From: Streptomyces phaeoluteigriseus | GTDB taxonomy: Bacteria > Actinomycetota > Actinomycetes > Streptomycetales > Streptomycetaceae | Assembly (NCBI RefSeq): GCF_001896135.2 | Contig: NZ_MPOH02000001.1 | Coordinates: 26,272-90,271, forward strand | Reading direction: 5' to 3' | DNA length: 64,000 nt | Shown here: piece by piece, positions 27,382 through 35,864 of the stretch | Layout: the number at the start of each line of letters is the position of its first letter | How positions within the stretch are numbered: the stretch's first letter is position 1 | Notes under the pieces: model-generated | What the model was told of the DNA's origin: nothing | The model's database searches: none | Seen by the model: only the letters and a program-made list of their open reading frames with translations | Program-made: the position numbers and the translations under genes

Positions 27382-29121
27382 TCAGCCGGCCGTCGGAGTC
27401 TCCGACTCCCGCACCGGGGCATGCCACACGAGCCGGGTGCCCCCACCCTCGCGGTGGGCGAGTTCCATGTTCCCGCCGAGCTTCGCGGCCCGTTCGGCCA
27501 TGTTGGCGAGGCCACTGCGGCGGCCTTCGGCAGGGATGCCCACACCGTTGTCGGACACCGTGAGGCGCACCTCGTTGCCGTCCGTCTCCAGCACGACTTC
27601 GGCTCGGTCGGCGCCGGCATGTCGGGCGATGTTCGTCAGGGACTCGGACAGCACCGCCACGATGTGGTCGGTGGTCTCCTTCGGGACGTGGGTGTCCAGC
27701 AGGCCCTCCATGCGGACGCTGGGGGCGAAACCCAGGACAGGCGCGGCTTCTCCGACCACGCGTACCGCTCGGGCCCGCAGGCCGGGCGCCGCTTCGTCGC
27801 CGCGGGTGCGCAGACCGAAGATCGTCGAACGGATGATCTTGATCGTCTCGTCGAGGTCGTCCACCGCCCTCAGCACACGCTCGGAAGCACCCGGGTGCTC
27901 GATGAAGCGGCCCGCGCTCTGCAACGTCATGCCGGTGGCGAACAGCCGCTGAATCGCCAGGTCATGAAGATCCCGGGCGATCCGGTCGCGGTCCTCCAGA
28001 AGAACGATCTGCTCGACGTCCCGACGACGCTCGGCCAGCTCCATGGCGACGGCGGCCTGGGCGGCGAAGCCCCGCAGCGGTGCCATCTCCTTCTCGGTGA
28101 ACTCGCTGCCGCCCGCCTTCCGGACGAGCAGCACCACGCCGCGGGCGCTCTCACCGGAGCCGATCGGGATGGCCACGGCCGGGCCCAGGCCGGTGAACCG
28201 CGGCGGGCCCGCCGAGATCCGGTCGTCGCGAGCGACGTCCGCACTGGTCACCGGCGTGTCCTGGGCGAAGGCCTGGCCGATGAGACCGCCCTCCAGCGGC
28301 AGTACGAGCCCACGGTGGGCTTCCGCCTGCAGGCCGATGGCCAGCTCCACCGCCAGCGAGTCGGTGCCCTCCATCGGTATCGCCACCACGGCGAGCGCCG
28401 CGCCGGTGATCTCCCGTGCCTGTTCGGCGATCAGGGCGAGGACGTCGCCCTGATCGCTGCCGGACATCAGACGGTGGGTGATCTCGGCGTTGGCATGGAG
28501 CCAGCGCTCACGCAGCCGGGAGTCCTCGTACAGCCGCGCGTTGTCGATGGCGACACCGGCCGCGACGGCCAGCGTCGACAGCACCGCCTCGTCCTCCTCG
28601 TCGAACTGCAGCCCGCCGCGCTTCTCGGTCAGGTAGAGATTGCCGAAGACCTGGTCGCGTACTCGGATGGGGACGCCGAGGAAGGAGTTCATCGGCGGAT
28701 GGTTCGCCGGGAAGCCGTAGGAGGCGGGGTGCGTGGAGAGCTTCGCCAGCCGGAGGGGCTCGGGGTGACGGATCAGCTCCCCGAGGATGCCGTGCCCCTC
28801 CGGGTACGGACCGATGCGGGCGATCTGTTCCTCACCGACCCCGACCGTGTGGAACGCCGACAGCCGCCGCCCGTCCGGACCGATCACGCCGAGCGCGGCG
28901 TACTCCGCGTCCACGAGGGCCGCGGCGGCCTCCACGATGCTGTGCAGAGCCTGTTCCAGGTCGAGCTCCCTGCCCACCGAGAGCACGGCCTCCAGCAGGC
29001 TGTGCACCCGGTCCCTGGTGCCACGGGCCGCGTCCAGGCGCGCCTGCAACTCCTCCAGGAGCTCGTCCAGTCGCAGCTGGGGCAGCCTGATCCGGGCCTG
29101 CTCACCCTCGGTGCCTACCAC
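27382..29121 (-). CDS. devS: DevS/DosT-like GAF-GAF sensor histidine kinase
   Basis: A 579-residue soluble kinase from GTG 29121, with GGAGGAG upstream. Two GAF domains (about 45-195 and 215-365) precede a HisKA_3 dimerisation domain with phosphoacceptor His386 (IARDLHDLAIQRLF). An HATPase domain follows (LSESLTNIARHAGA, SDNGVGIP). In GAF-1, His141 (NHPPMNSFLG) and Tyr163 (GNLYLTEK) are 22 residues apart, exactly as heme ligand His149 and Tyr171 of mycobacterial DevS. It therefore probably binds heme and senses O2, NO or CO. Its partner is the NarL-type regulator at 20703-21401. Confidence 0.88.
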   Translation of the reverse strand: MVGTEGEQARIRLPQLRLDELLEELQARLDAARGTRDRVHSLLEAVLSVGRELDLEQALHSIVEAAAALVDAEYAALGVIGPDGRRLSAFHTVGVGEEQIARIGPYPEGHGILGELIRHPEPLRLAKLSTHPASYGFPANHPPMNSFLGVPIRVRDQVFGNLYLTEKRGGLQFDEEDEAVLSTLAVAAGVAIDNARLYEDSRLRERWLHANAEITHRLMSGSDQGDVLALIAEQAREITGAALAVVAIPMEGTDSLAVELAIGLQAEAHRGLVLPLEGGLIGQAFAQDTPVTSADVARDDRISAGPPRFTGLGPAVAIPIGSGESARGVVLLVRKAGGSEFTEKEMAPLRGFAAQAAVAMELAERRRDVEQIVLLEDRDRIARDLHDLAIQRLFATGMTLQSAGRFIEHPGASERVLRAVDDLDETIKIIRSTIFGLRTRGDEAAPGLRARAVRVVGEAAPVLGFAPSVRMEGLLDTHVPKETTDHIVAVLSESLTNIARHAGADRAEVVLETDGNEVRLTVSDNGVGIPAEGRRSGLANMAERAAKLGGNMELAHREGGGTRLVWHAPVRESETPTAG

Positions 29122-29251
29122 CCGTTCTCCTCCCCCTCTCCGCCTCCGGCCTGCCGTCTACCGCTGCGCCCGCTGTCTGCGACGGTAGCGGTCGGCGCCA
29201 AAGGAGGATACGGGGTCGTTTCGTCGCGGTGGGAAGCCGTCGGGCTGGTCG

Positions 29252-29519
29252 TCAGAGGCGTGGCAGGCGCGCGGCGACGTACTCGGTGAGGTCGAGCAGG
29301 CGGTTGGTGCAGCCCCATTCGTCGTCGTACCAGCCGAAGAGCGATGTTGACCGCGGCGCTGCGGCCGCGACGCAGGTCCTTGTGCGGGCCGTCGAGCACC
29401 ACCTGGTCAGCCACCACCTCCACGGGTGTTCCGCTACCTGTCTCCGCACGCTCCAGCCCGCCCGGCAGGTAGTTGCGTCCGATGCGGCGGAATCCGTTGA
29501 CGCCGACGCGTACGGTCAT
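29252..29519 (-). pseudogene. internally deleted glyceraldehyde-3-phosphate dehydrogenase
   Basis: The first frame begins MTVRVGVNGFRRIGRNYLPG, the NAD-binding start of GAPDH, and runs into VEVVADQVVLDG. The last part reads WYDDEWGCTNRLLDLTEYVA, the conserved GAPDH C-terminus. Almost 250 central residues, including the catalytic Cys, are missing, and a frame change joins the ends. Two DevR-like palindromes remain in front of it. It is non-functional. Confidence 0.75.
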
Positions 29520-29629
29520 GTCGTCCGCCGTCCTCCCCGATGAGTTCTGCGTGTCCGGTGCTTCCCGGATGCTGTGCCGGACTCCCGTCCGGTTCACGGA
29601 GCGGTCTTGGGCCGTACGGGAGCCGACAG

Positions 29630-29673
29630 CGGGCCGTTCGGCCCTGCTCCGCACCACCGGGCGGTTCGGCCCT
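29630..29673. promoter_or_regulatory. two DevR/OsdR-like palindromes
   Basis: CGGGCCGTTCGGCCCT (29630-29645) and CGGGCGGTTCGGCCCT (29658-29673) lie 28 bp apart, 111-154 bp upstream of the GAPDH remnant and upstream of the divergent universal stress protein gene. The text around the two CGGCCCTGCTCCGCACCA copies is also repeated, indicating a local duplication. Confidence 0.6.
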
Positions 29674-29794
29674 GCTCCGCACCACAGGGCGCCCCGGGGT
29701 GTCGCCCCCACGTGCCCGATCCTGCTCAGCTGCCCCCGTCGAGTACGCCTGAAGGTGTTGACGGCTGCGACCGCGGCGGCCGGGACCGCGCGAC

Positions 29795-29810
29795 AGGGCC
29801 GGTCGGCCCC
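29795..29810. promoter_or_regulatory. DevR/OsdR-like palindrome upstream of usp
   Basis: AGGGCCGGTCGGCCCC differs from a perfect palindrome by one base and ends 85 bp before the universal stress protein start. This is a plausible distance for activation of that gene. Confidence 0.6.
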
Positions 29811-29894
29811 GGCGGGGGACCTGCGGCCCCTGCACCGGACTCGTCCGCTCCCCCCAAGCTGGATGGAGAAGCCCACTTCAGGAGGCAGAAAATC

Positions 29895-30800
29895 ATGGTC
29901 CGCACTGTTGTCGCCGGGATCGACGGTTCGTCCGAGAGCCGTGCCGCCGCGGAATGGGCAGCCCGCGAGGCGAAGCTCCGCGGCCTGCCGCTGACGCTCG
30001 TGCACGTCTGGCAGCCCGTCCCCGAACCGATGGCCCAGGCGCCGCTGCTGGGCGCCGAGACCCGGCAGCACTGGAGCGAACGCATCCCGCGTGAGACGGC
30101 CGAAGGCCTTCGGCTGCGCCACCTCGGCGTCGAGATCACCCAGCGGCAACTGACCGGCACGCCCTCCGACGTGCTGGCGGACGCCGCGAAGGACGCCGAA
30201 CTGCTCGTCCTCGGCTCCCGCGCCCTGAGCGGGCTCGGCGGGTTCCTGGTCGGGTCCGTCGGCCTGTCCGTGGTCGCGCACACCGACGTCCCGGTGATAC
30301 TCGTCCGGGCCGGAGAGCAGGCAGCGGACGAGCACGTCATGGATCCGGCCGGCATCCCGTCGGCGGCGGCCCCGTACCGTCCGGTCGTGCTCGGCGTGGA
30401 CGTGGTGAGGCCCGACGACAGCGTCCTCGCCTTCGCCTTCGAGGAGGCCGCCCGCCGCGACACCGCCCTGCACGTCGTGCACGCCTGGACGCTGGCGCCG
30501 TACTACGTCTACAGCCTGCCCGCCGCGCCCGAGATCGGCGCCGAACTGGGCAGGCAGGAAGCCGCCGCCCTCGCGGACCTGCTGCGTCCCTGGCGCACGA
30601 AGTACCCGGATGTCGAGGTCGTCGAGATCTCCCGCACGGGCACCGCCGCCGACCGCGTGCTGGACGCCGCCCGAGAAGCCTCCCTCGTCGTCGTGGGCCG
30701 CCGGATACGCCGCAACCCGTTCGGCACGCATATCGGCCCGGTCACGCACGCGGTGCTGCACCACTCCACCGCCCCCGTAGCCGTCGTCGCCCACGACTGA
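29895..30800 (+). CDS. tandem-domain universal stress protein
   Basis: A 301-residue protein from ATG 29895, with AGGAGG upstream. It has two Usp domains (about 1-140 and 150-301), the usual DosR-regulon architecture. Domain 1 starts VVAGIDGSSESRAAAEWAAREA and has the ATP-binding motif LGSRALSGLGGFLVGSVG. Domain 2 has VVGRRIRRNPFGTHIGPVTH, whose Gly pattern is less regular. Such proteins bind ATP and promote survival during energy limitation. The dehydrogenase gene follows after 36 bp and is probably cotranscribed. Confidence 0.92.
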   Translation: MVRTVVAGIDGSSESRAAAEWAAREAKLRGLPLTLVHVWQPVPEPMAQAPLLGAETRQHWSERIPRETAEGLRLRHLGVEITQRQLTGTPSDVLADAAKDAELLVLGSRALSGLGGFLVGSVGLSVVAHTDVPVILVRAGEQAADEHVMDPAGIPSAAAPYRPVVLGVDVVRPDDSVLAFAFEEAARRDTALHVVHAWTLAPYYVYSLPAAPEIGAELGRQEAAALADLLRPWRTKYPDVEVVEISRTGTAADRVLDAAREASLVVVGRRIRRNPFGTHIGPVTHAVLHHSTAPVAVVAHD

Positions 30801-30836
30801 CGCCACGCAAGCATCTGCACAGAGGAGAAGGGAGCC

Positions 30837-31859
30837 ATGAAGGCAGCGGTCGTACGAGCGTTCGGTGAGCCCCTTGTCATCGAGGAGCGTCCGGACCCCG
30901 AGCCGGGCCCCGGCCAGGTCCGTGTCCGGGTGGAGGCGTCCGGGCTCTGCCACACCGACATCCACGCCGCGCACGGCGACTGGCCGGTCAAGCCCAGCCC
31001 GCCGTTCGTGCCCGGTCACGAGGGCGTCGGTCTGGTCGAGAAGCTCGGAGAGGGCGTCACCCACCTGTCCGTCGGTCAGCGGGTCGCCGTGCCCTGGCTG
31101 GGCCGGGCGTGCGGGCGGTGCGAGCACTGCCTGTCCGGGTGGGAGACGCTCTGCGAGCAGCAGATCAACACCGGCTACGGCTGTGACGGCGGATACGCCG
31201 AGAAGATGCTCGCCTGGGCCGACTTCGCCCAGCCGGTGCCCGACGGCATCTCCGCGGCGGAGGCCGCTCCTCTGACCTGCGCCGGCGTCACCACGTACAA
31301 GGCCCTCAAGGTCGCCGACGTACGGCCCGGCCAGCTCCTCGCGATCTCCGGCATCGGCGGACTCGGCCACCTGGCCGTGCAGTACGCGAAGATCGCCGGC
31401 GCCACTGTCGCCGCGATCGACGTCACCGACGACAAGCTCCGACTGGCCGCCGACCTGGGCGCGGACCTTGTCATCGACGCCCGCAAGCAGGACGTGGCCG
31501 AGGTGCTGAAGCGGCACGGCGGCGCCCACGCCGCGATCGCCCTCGCCGTCAACGAGTCCGCGTTCGCCGCCGTCAACGCCGGCCTGCGGCGCGGTGGCAA
31601 GCTCGTCATGGTCGCCCTGCCCGCGCACGGCACCATCCAGGTGCCGATCTTCGACACCGTCCTCAACGGCACCTCCGTCATCGGCTCCATCGTCGGCACC
31701 CGACAGGATCTCGCCGAGGTCTTCCAACTGCACGCGGCCGGCCGCACCGAGGTCATCTACGAGACCCGTCCCCTCGCCTCCGTCAACGACTCCATCGACG
31801 AGGTACTGCGCGGCGAGGTCAAGGCCCGCATCGTCTTCGACCTCGACGCGGGACGGTGA
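30837..31859 (+). CDS. adhP: zinc-dependent alcohol dehydrogenase (AdhP type)
   Basis: A 340-residue medium-chain dehydrogenase starting MKAAVVRAFGEPLVIEERPD. Catalytic zinc residues appear in SGLCHTDIHA and GHEGVG, four structural-zinc Cys in CGRCEHCLSGWETLC, and the Rossmann motif in GIGGLGHLAVQYAK. The sequence resembles the ethanol-active AdhP group. It is cotranscribed with the universal stress protein and lies at the edge of the DevR island. A role in NADH reoxidation at low oxygen is reasonable but inferred. Confidence 0.9.
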   Translation: MKAAVVRAFGEPLVIEERPDPEPGPGQVRVRVEASGLCHTDIHAAHGDWPVKPSPPFVPGHEGVGLVEKLGEGVTHLSVGQRVAVPWLGRACGRCEHCLSGWETLCEQQINTGYGCDGGYAEKMLAWADFAQPVPDGISAAEAAPLTCAGVTTYKALKVADVRPGQLLAISGIGGLGHLAVQYAKIAGATVAAIDVTDDKLRLAADLGADLVIDARKQDVAEVLKRHGGAHAAIALAVNESAFAAVNAGLRRGGKLVMVALPAHGTIQVPIFDTVLNGTSVIGSIVGTRQDLAEVFQLHAAGRTEVIYETRPLASVNDSIDEVLRGEVKARIVFDLDAGR

Positions 31860-32017
31860 CGAGAGCGACCTGCCTCTCCTCCGGTCGACGGCGTGGGCGG
31901 TTCGCAGCCGCACCTCCGTGCCGCCGACCGGGCGCCCGCGCGTCTCCGCTTCGGTGGGAGTCATCGACACTGCACCCGCACGGCAGCCGTAGACGCCCCC
32001 TGTGCCAGGGTGGGGGC

Positions 32018-32935
32018 GTGAGACAGGACGAACTCCTCCAGGCGCTGTCCGCGCTGCGTCGCGCGCAGGTGGGTGGCCAACGCGCCCCGCACAAGCCGCT
32101 GTTGCTGCTGTGGCTGTTGACTCGCCTGTACCGGTCGGGCTCCAGCGCGGTCACCTACGCCGAGGCCGAGGGGCCGGTCAGCCGGCTCATCAACGACTTC
32201 GGCCCCGCCCTCGCCAGTCCCGCCCGGACGCTGGAGCGAGCCGCGATGCCGTTCGTGCACCTGGAGCGAACCCTGTGGGACCTGCGCGACGCGCAGGGCA
32301 CGCCACTTCCGCCGTCCACGGCGGAGCGAGGCGGCCTACTGAGGAAGGCAGGCGCCCACGGCCGACTGCATCCGGCCGTGGAGATGCTCTGTGCCGACCC
32401 GGCGACGTTGGCATCGGCGGTCCGGCTGCTGTTGGAGGAGCACTTCACCCCTTCGTTGACGCAGCCGCTGTGCGACGCCCTGGGTCTGGAGCCGGAGACG
32501 CTCCTCGCGGGTGGGGATCTGCGGGAAGTCCTTGTCCGGCGGCGGGCACGGCGGGCGGGCTTCGCCGAGGAAGTCCTCGACGCCTACCGCCATGCGTGTG
32601 CGGTCTGCGGCTACGACGGCCGCCTGGCCGGCCGCAGCGTCGGACTGGAAGCGGCACACATACGCTGGCACAGCCACCACGGCCCCGACACCGTCACCAA
32701 CGGCCTCGCCCTGTGCGCATTGCACCACACCCTCTTCGACCTGGGCGCCCTCGGTCTCACCACCGAACTCCGCATACGGATCTCACCCCTGTACGCGGCC
32801 CGCAGCCAGGCGGGACGGTACTTGCACACCCTCCAGGGCCGGCCCCTCGCGCAGCCCCACCACCACTCCCCCGGCCCTGACCACATCCGCTGGCACCACC
32901 GGCAGGTCTTCAAACACGCGACTGCCGCCGCCTGA
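32018..32935 (+). CDS. SBD-HNH type IV restriction endonuclease (phosphorothioate-DNA binding)
   Basis: A 305-residue protein from GTG 32018. The N-terminal half (HKPLLLLWLLTRLYRSG near residue 25, LINDFGPA) matches sulfur-binding domains that recognise phosphorothioate-modified DNA. The C-terminal half is an HNH nuclease: CAVC at 194-197, EAAHIRW with His214, Asn228 and CALHH at 233-237. Known members such as SprMcrA/ScoMcrA cut DNA carrying Dnd modifications. No dnd genes are seen in the window, as expected for a host that excludes modified DNA. A promoter was not identified. Confidence 0.82.
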   Translation: MRQDELLQALSALRRAQVGGQRAPHKPLLLLWLLTRLYRSGSSAVTYAEAEGPVSRLINDFGPALASPARTLERAAMPFVHLERTLWDLRDAQGTPLPPSTAERGGLLRKAGAHGRLHPAVEMLCADPATLASAVRLLLEEHFTPSLTQPLCDALGLEPETLLAGGDLREVLVRRRARRAGFAEEVLDAYRHACAVCGYDGRLAGRSVGLEAAHIRWHSHHGPDTVTNGLALCALHHTLFDLGALGLTTELRIRISPLYAARSQAGRYLHTLQGRPLAQPHHHSPGPDHIRWHHRQVFKHATAAA

Positions 32936-33085
32936 GAGCGGATGGTCCGCACAGCAGGGCCGGCGGCGTCCGCCCTCCCGCCGGCTCGACGGCAGCGCAA
33001 CCGCAGCCGCAGCCGGGGGCCGGTACTACGGCAGCAGCAGTACGGCGACCTGCTGCCGGATCCGCGCCGCCTCCCGCCGCGACCA

Positions 33086-33670
33086 CTACTTGCTGACGGC
33101 GAAGCGCATCAGGGCGTGTTCGTCACCCTGCTTGATCTTTCCCGTCACATTGATCACTTCGAGCTTCCAGCTGTCGCCCACGCGAACGGCCTTGGCCACG
33201 GCGCAGCCGTTGTCCTGGGTGAGGAGGCTGGGCCAGATGTCGGCGACCTGCTGCGAGCTGCCTCCGGATGCGTCGTACACCTTGAAGCTGATGTTGCGGG
33301 CCTTCTGGAAGGAACTGCCCTTCTTGAAGGCGGCAGCGACGAACACGATCGACGTGACGTTGCGCGGGACGCCCGCGAATTCGACCGTCACCGTCTCGTC
33401 GTCGCCGTCTCCACGCCCGCTCTGGTTGTCACCGCTGTGGACCAGGGCACGGTTGCCCAGGGGATCCAGCGAGTCGAGACCCGCCAGGCGCACCGGGTCC
33501 GCGCCCTGCATCGCGACCGCGATCAGGTCGAGGTCGGTGCCCGCCTTCCGGCGGAGAACGCCCAGGACGCCGCCGCTGGTCCCGGCGGTGGGGTCCCAGG
33601 AGACTCCTATGGACAGGTGGGTCACTCCGTCGAGATCTGCCGGGCCGTCTTCTTTGGTCAGCGTCAACAT
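33086..33670 (-). CDS. TerD family protein
   Basis: A 194-residue protein starting MLTLTKEDGPADLDGVTHLSIGVSWD. It has DLDLIAVAMQGADPVRLAGLDSL and the DNQSGRGDGDDETVTVEF loop, whose acidic residues bind calcium in TerD. The usual LxKGxxxxL opening is altered. TerD proteins are linked to tellurite and general stress responses and to differentiation in streptomycetes. It is the only ter gene here. The start at 33670 aligns with the family, and GAGG lies about 10 bp upstream. Confidence 0.88.
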   Translation of the reverse strand: MLTLTKEDGPADLDGVTHLSIGVSWDPTAGTSGGVLGVLRRKAGTDLDLIAVAMQGADPVRLAGLDSLDPLGNRALVHSGDNQSGRGDGDDETVTVEFAGVPRNVTSIVFVAAAFKKGSSFQKARNISFKVYDASGGSSQQVADIWPSLLTQDNGCAVAKAVRVGDSWKLEVINVTGKIKQGDEHALMRFAVSK

Positions 33671-33771
33671 GCGTGGATCATCCTCTTGGTTGAAGGGGCT
33701 ACTACACGCAGAGTCTGCCTGGTCGTGCGGCGGTTCCAGAACACGGGTACCGATCCCACGTCTGAACACGC

Positions 33772-34308
33772 TCACCGGTCCACCGCGGGCAGCTGTGCGA
33801 GGCCGGTTTCGCGCATGATGCGGTCGACCGTCTCGGGCAGGGCGCTGTCGGCGCCGATGACGGTCTCGGTGCCGCCGGGAAGGAGGTCGCTCGGCCGGTA
33901 CCAGTCGCGCAGTCGGGCCTCGTCGACATCGTCGGCGACGGGTTTGGTGGCGTGCCGGATGAGGGTCTCGGTGAACGGCACGTCCAGGTAGTAGCCGTGC
34001 GTCGGCCCGTGGTGGTCGGCGCGAAGGCGGGCGAGCATGTCGCCGTAGTGGTCGGCATGGAGGATGCCTTCGACGACGACGTGGTAGCCGGCGTCGAGGG
34101 CGTAGCGGGCCGTCAGGTCGATCAGGCCGATGTTCGCCGCCCCGGGCCGGTCGCGCTCGCGGAGCACGATACGGCGGAGGTTGTCCTGGCCCACCAGGGC
34201 CAGGCCTCGGCCGAACCTGTCACGCAGTCCGGCCGCGACGGACGACTTCCCCGACGCGCTGTTGCCCCGGAGGACCACCAGCCGGGTTTCCTCGGTGCCC
34301 ACCATCAT
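33772..34308 (-). CDS. P-loop kinase (zeta-toxin/AAA_33-like)
   Basis: A 178-residue single-domain ATPase with Walker A GNSASGKSS at 15-23 near the N-terminus, followed by ALVGQDNLRRIVLRERDRPG. A Walker-B-like region (GYHVVVEGILHADHYGDML) and the FTETLIRHATKP lid come later. The pattern is that of small kinases grouped with zeta toxins and chloramphenicol phosphotransferase. No antitoxin is adjacent, so a housekeeping small-molecule kinase is as likely as a toxin. Confidence 0.8.
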   Translation of the reverse strand: MMVGTEETRLVVLRGNSASGKSSVAAGLRDRFGRGLALVGQDNLRRIVLRERDRPGAANIGLIDLTARYALDAGYHVVVEGILHADHYGDMLARLRADHHGPTHGYYLDVPFTETLIRHATKPVADDVDEARLRDWYRPSDLLPGGTETVIGADSALPETVDRIMRETGLAQLPAVDR

Positions 34309-34568
34309 GGCCGCCACGCTATCGCCCGGGTGTGGTGAGGCCCCTCCAGCGTCCGCCGCGGAGGACGGCATCGATCGCCCGTCGTCCGCGCGTCCGAGGG
34401 CGGACCCCGCGGCCTCGGCCGCCCACACCGGCGCGCCCCTCCTGCACCTCGGCGTCGAGCCGCGCCGTGGAAGCATCACGCCCGACGGCGGCTGTACGCG
34501 GCCGTCGCGACCTGGCCGGGCGTGATGGAAGCCCCGGACCTGCCGGACTGCCAAGGCCGCCGAACTCC

Positions 34569-35216
34569 TCAGCCCCTGATGGAGAAGAACACCGTGTCCA
34601 TCGTCCAGCCGTGCCGCAGGGCGTTCTGCCACTCGTCGTGCTCCGTCTGGAGGCTTCCGGCGAGTTGCTGCAGCTCGAACCGGAAGTCGGCCTCCACCCG
34701 GTCCATGACCGCGCGGTAGGCGTCCGCCGCCGGCTCGGCGCGGTCCAGGGGCAGGCGGCCTATCTCCGGGGAGCCGTCGACCGGGTGCGGGATGGGGAAC
34801 GGGATCTCGTCGGGCGGACCGGCGTACAGGAAGGTGCCCGGGAGCAGTTCCGTGGGGACGCCGAGGCGGCGCAGTTCGTCGTCGAGGAGGCCGAAGAAGG
34901 TGCCCGGCCTGGAGAAGACGCCCAGGTCGTACGGGTCGGAGGCGTGGTTGTCGATGATGTGTTGCAGGGCGCTGTAGTAGGCGTTGCCCGCGTAGGAGGC
35001 GTCCGAGTCGGCCCGGCCCGCGAGGAGATGGTCCAGGGCCTCGGGGATCGTCAGTCCGTAGTCGATGTCCTGACGGTCCAGGTCGAGTTGGTGCTGCTCG
35101 CAGGACTTGCGGATGTGGCCGAGGAGACGCTGCTGATCGGCGGTCGGTTGGCCGGCGCTCAGGAAGTCGACGACGCGGCGGGCGTCAGCGACGCTGTACG
35201 AGATCACTTTGCTCAT
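34569..35216 (-). CDS. hypothetical protein (DUF1877/DUF7691-like)
   Basis: A 215-residue soluble protein starting MSKVISYSVADARRVVDFLS, with a conserved-looking core (GNAYYSALQHIIDNHASDPY) and a C-terminal ALRHGWTMDTVFFSIRG. Composition and length are those of a real gene, and comparable proteins are common in streptomycetes, possibly in the DUF1877 or DUF7691 groups. No function can be stated. It is divergent from a SnoaL-like gene with a 131-bp shared promoter region. Confidence 0.75.
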   Translation of the reverse strand: MSKVISYSVADARRVVDFLSAGQPTADQQRLLGHIRKSCEQHQLDLDRQDIDYGLTIPEALDHLLAGRADSDASYAGNAYYSALQHIIDNHASDPYDLGVFSRPGTFFGLLDDELRRLGVPTELLPGTFLYAGPPDEIPFPIPHPVDGSPEIGRLPLDRAEPAADAYRAVMDRVEADFRFELQQLAGSLQTEHDEWQNALRHGWTMDTVFFSIRG

Positions 35217-35347
35217 GGGCCCATCATGGCAACCGCCACCGACACTCGGGTCCGCCCCTCCGGCGGCCCGCCAACACCCGTGGCATCGACGGCACTCACC
35301 CGTTCGCCAGGGCTCGTCGGACCACTCTTCGCTGTTACTGTCGCGCC

Positions 35348-35746
35348 ATGGCCAAGAGCGAGATAGACGCGGTGACCGCCGAGTTCTTCGCAGCCTTCGA
35401 CAACCGGGGCGGCAGGGCTGCCGACGTGGCCCGGATCCGTCGGCTCGTCCTTCCGGGCGGCGTGATCGTCAAGACCGGTCCGGAGTTCGCGGCGTACACC
35501 GTGGACGAGTTCATCGAGCCCCGTGAGCGGCTGCTCTCCGACGGTCGGCTGGTCGAGTTCTCCGAGTGGGAGACCTCCGAACGGACCGACATCGCCGGTG
35601 ACATCGCGTCGCGGTTCGGCGAGTACCGCAAGTCCGGGATCCTGGACGGCGAACCGTTCGAGGGACGTGGGACCAAGACGATCCAGTTCGTCCGCACTTC
35701 GGCGGGCTGGCGGATCGCGGCGTTCGCCTGGTACGACCAGCCCTGA
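35348..35746 (+). CDS. SnoaL-like/DUF4440 protein
   Basis: A 132-residue protein of the NTF2-like fold: AVTAEFFAAFDNRGGRAADV, then VDEFIEPRERLLSDGRLVEF, and ending TIQFVRTSAGWRIAAFAWYD. The cone-shaped fold can bind hydrophobic small molecules or act as an isomerase. No catalytic residues can be assigned. It precedes a decayed amidohydrolase gene. Confidence 0.82.
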   Translation: MAKSEIDAVTAEFFAAFDNRGGRAADVARIRRLVLPGGVIVKTGPEFAAYTVDEFIEPRERLLSDGRLVEFSEWETSERTDIAGDIASRFGEYRKSGILDGEPFEGRGTKTIQFVRTSAGWRIAAFAWYDQP

Positions 35747-35864
35747 CCGTCTACGGGTGAGCGTGACGGTCGGCCGTCGCGGGCTTGCGCTCTCCCCCGG
35801 TCCTCCTCCCGTCAGTGCCCCGGTGCCCAGTCGTCGCGCCGACACGTCTCCCAACACGTCTCCC

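Noticed and set aside
29115..31970. A 951-residue antisense frame over the stress protein and AdhP genes
   Set aside because: Same cause. Only its last part corresponds to anything real (the GAPDH start), listed as a remnant.
31860..32017. Upstream extension of the HNH endonuclease from ATG 31856
   Set aside because: The additional residues are Arg/Pro-rich and unlike the family. GTG 32018 begins exactly at the conserved N-terminus.
33772..34308. Toxin-antitoxin module based on the zeta-like kinase
   Set aside because: No small antitoxin gene is adjacent; the neighbours are TerD and an unrelated hypothetical gene.
34309..34568. Possible gene between the kinase and the hypothetical protein
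   Set aside because: Frames here give only low-complexity Arg/Pro sequence and have no start signal.
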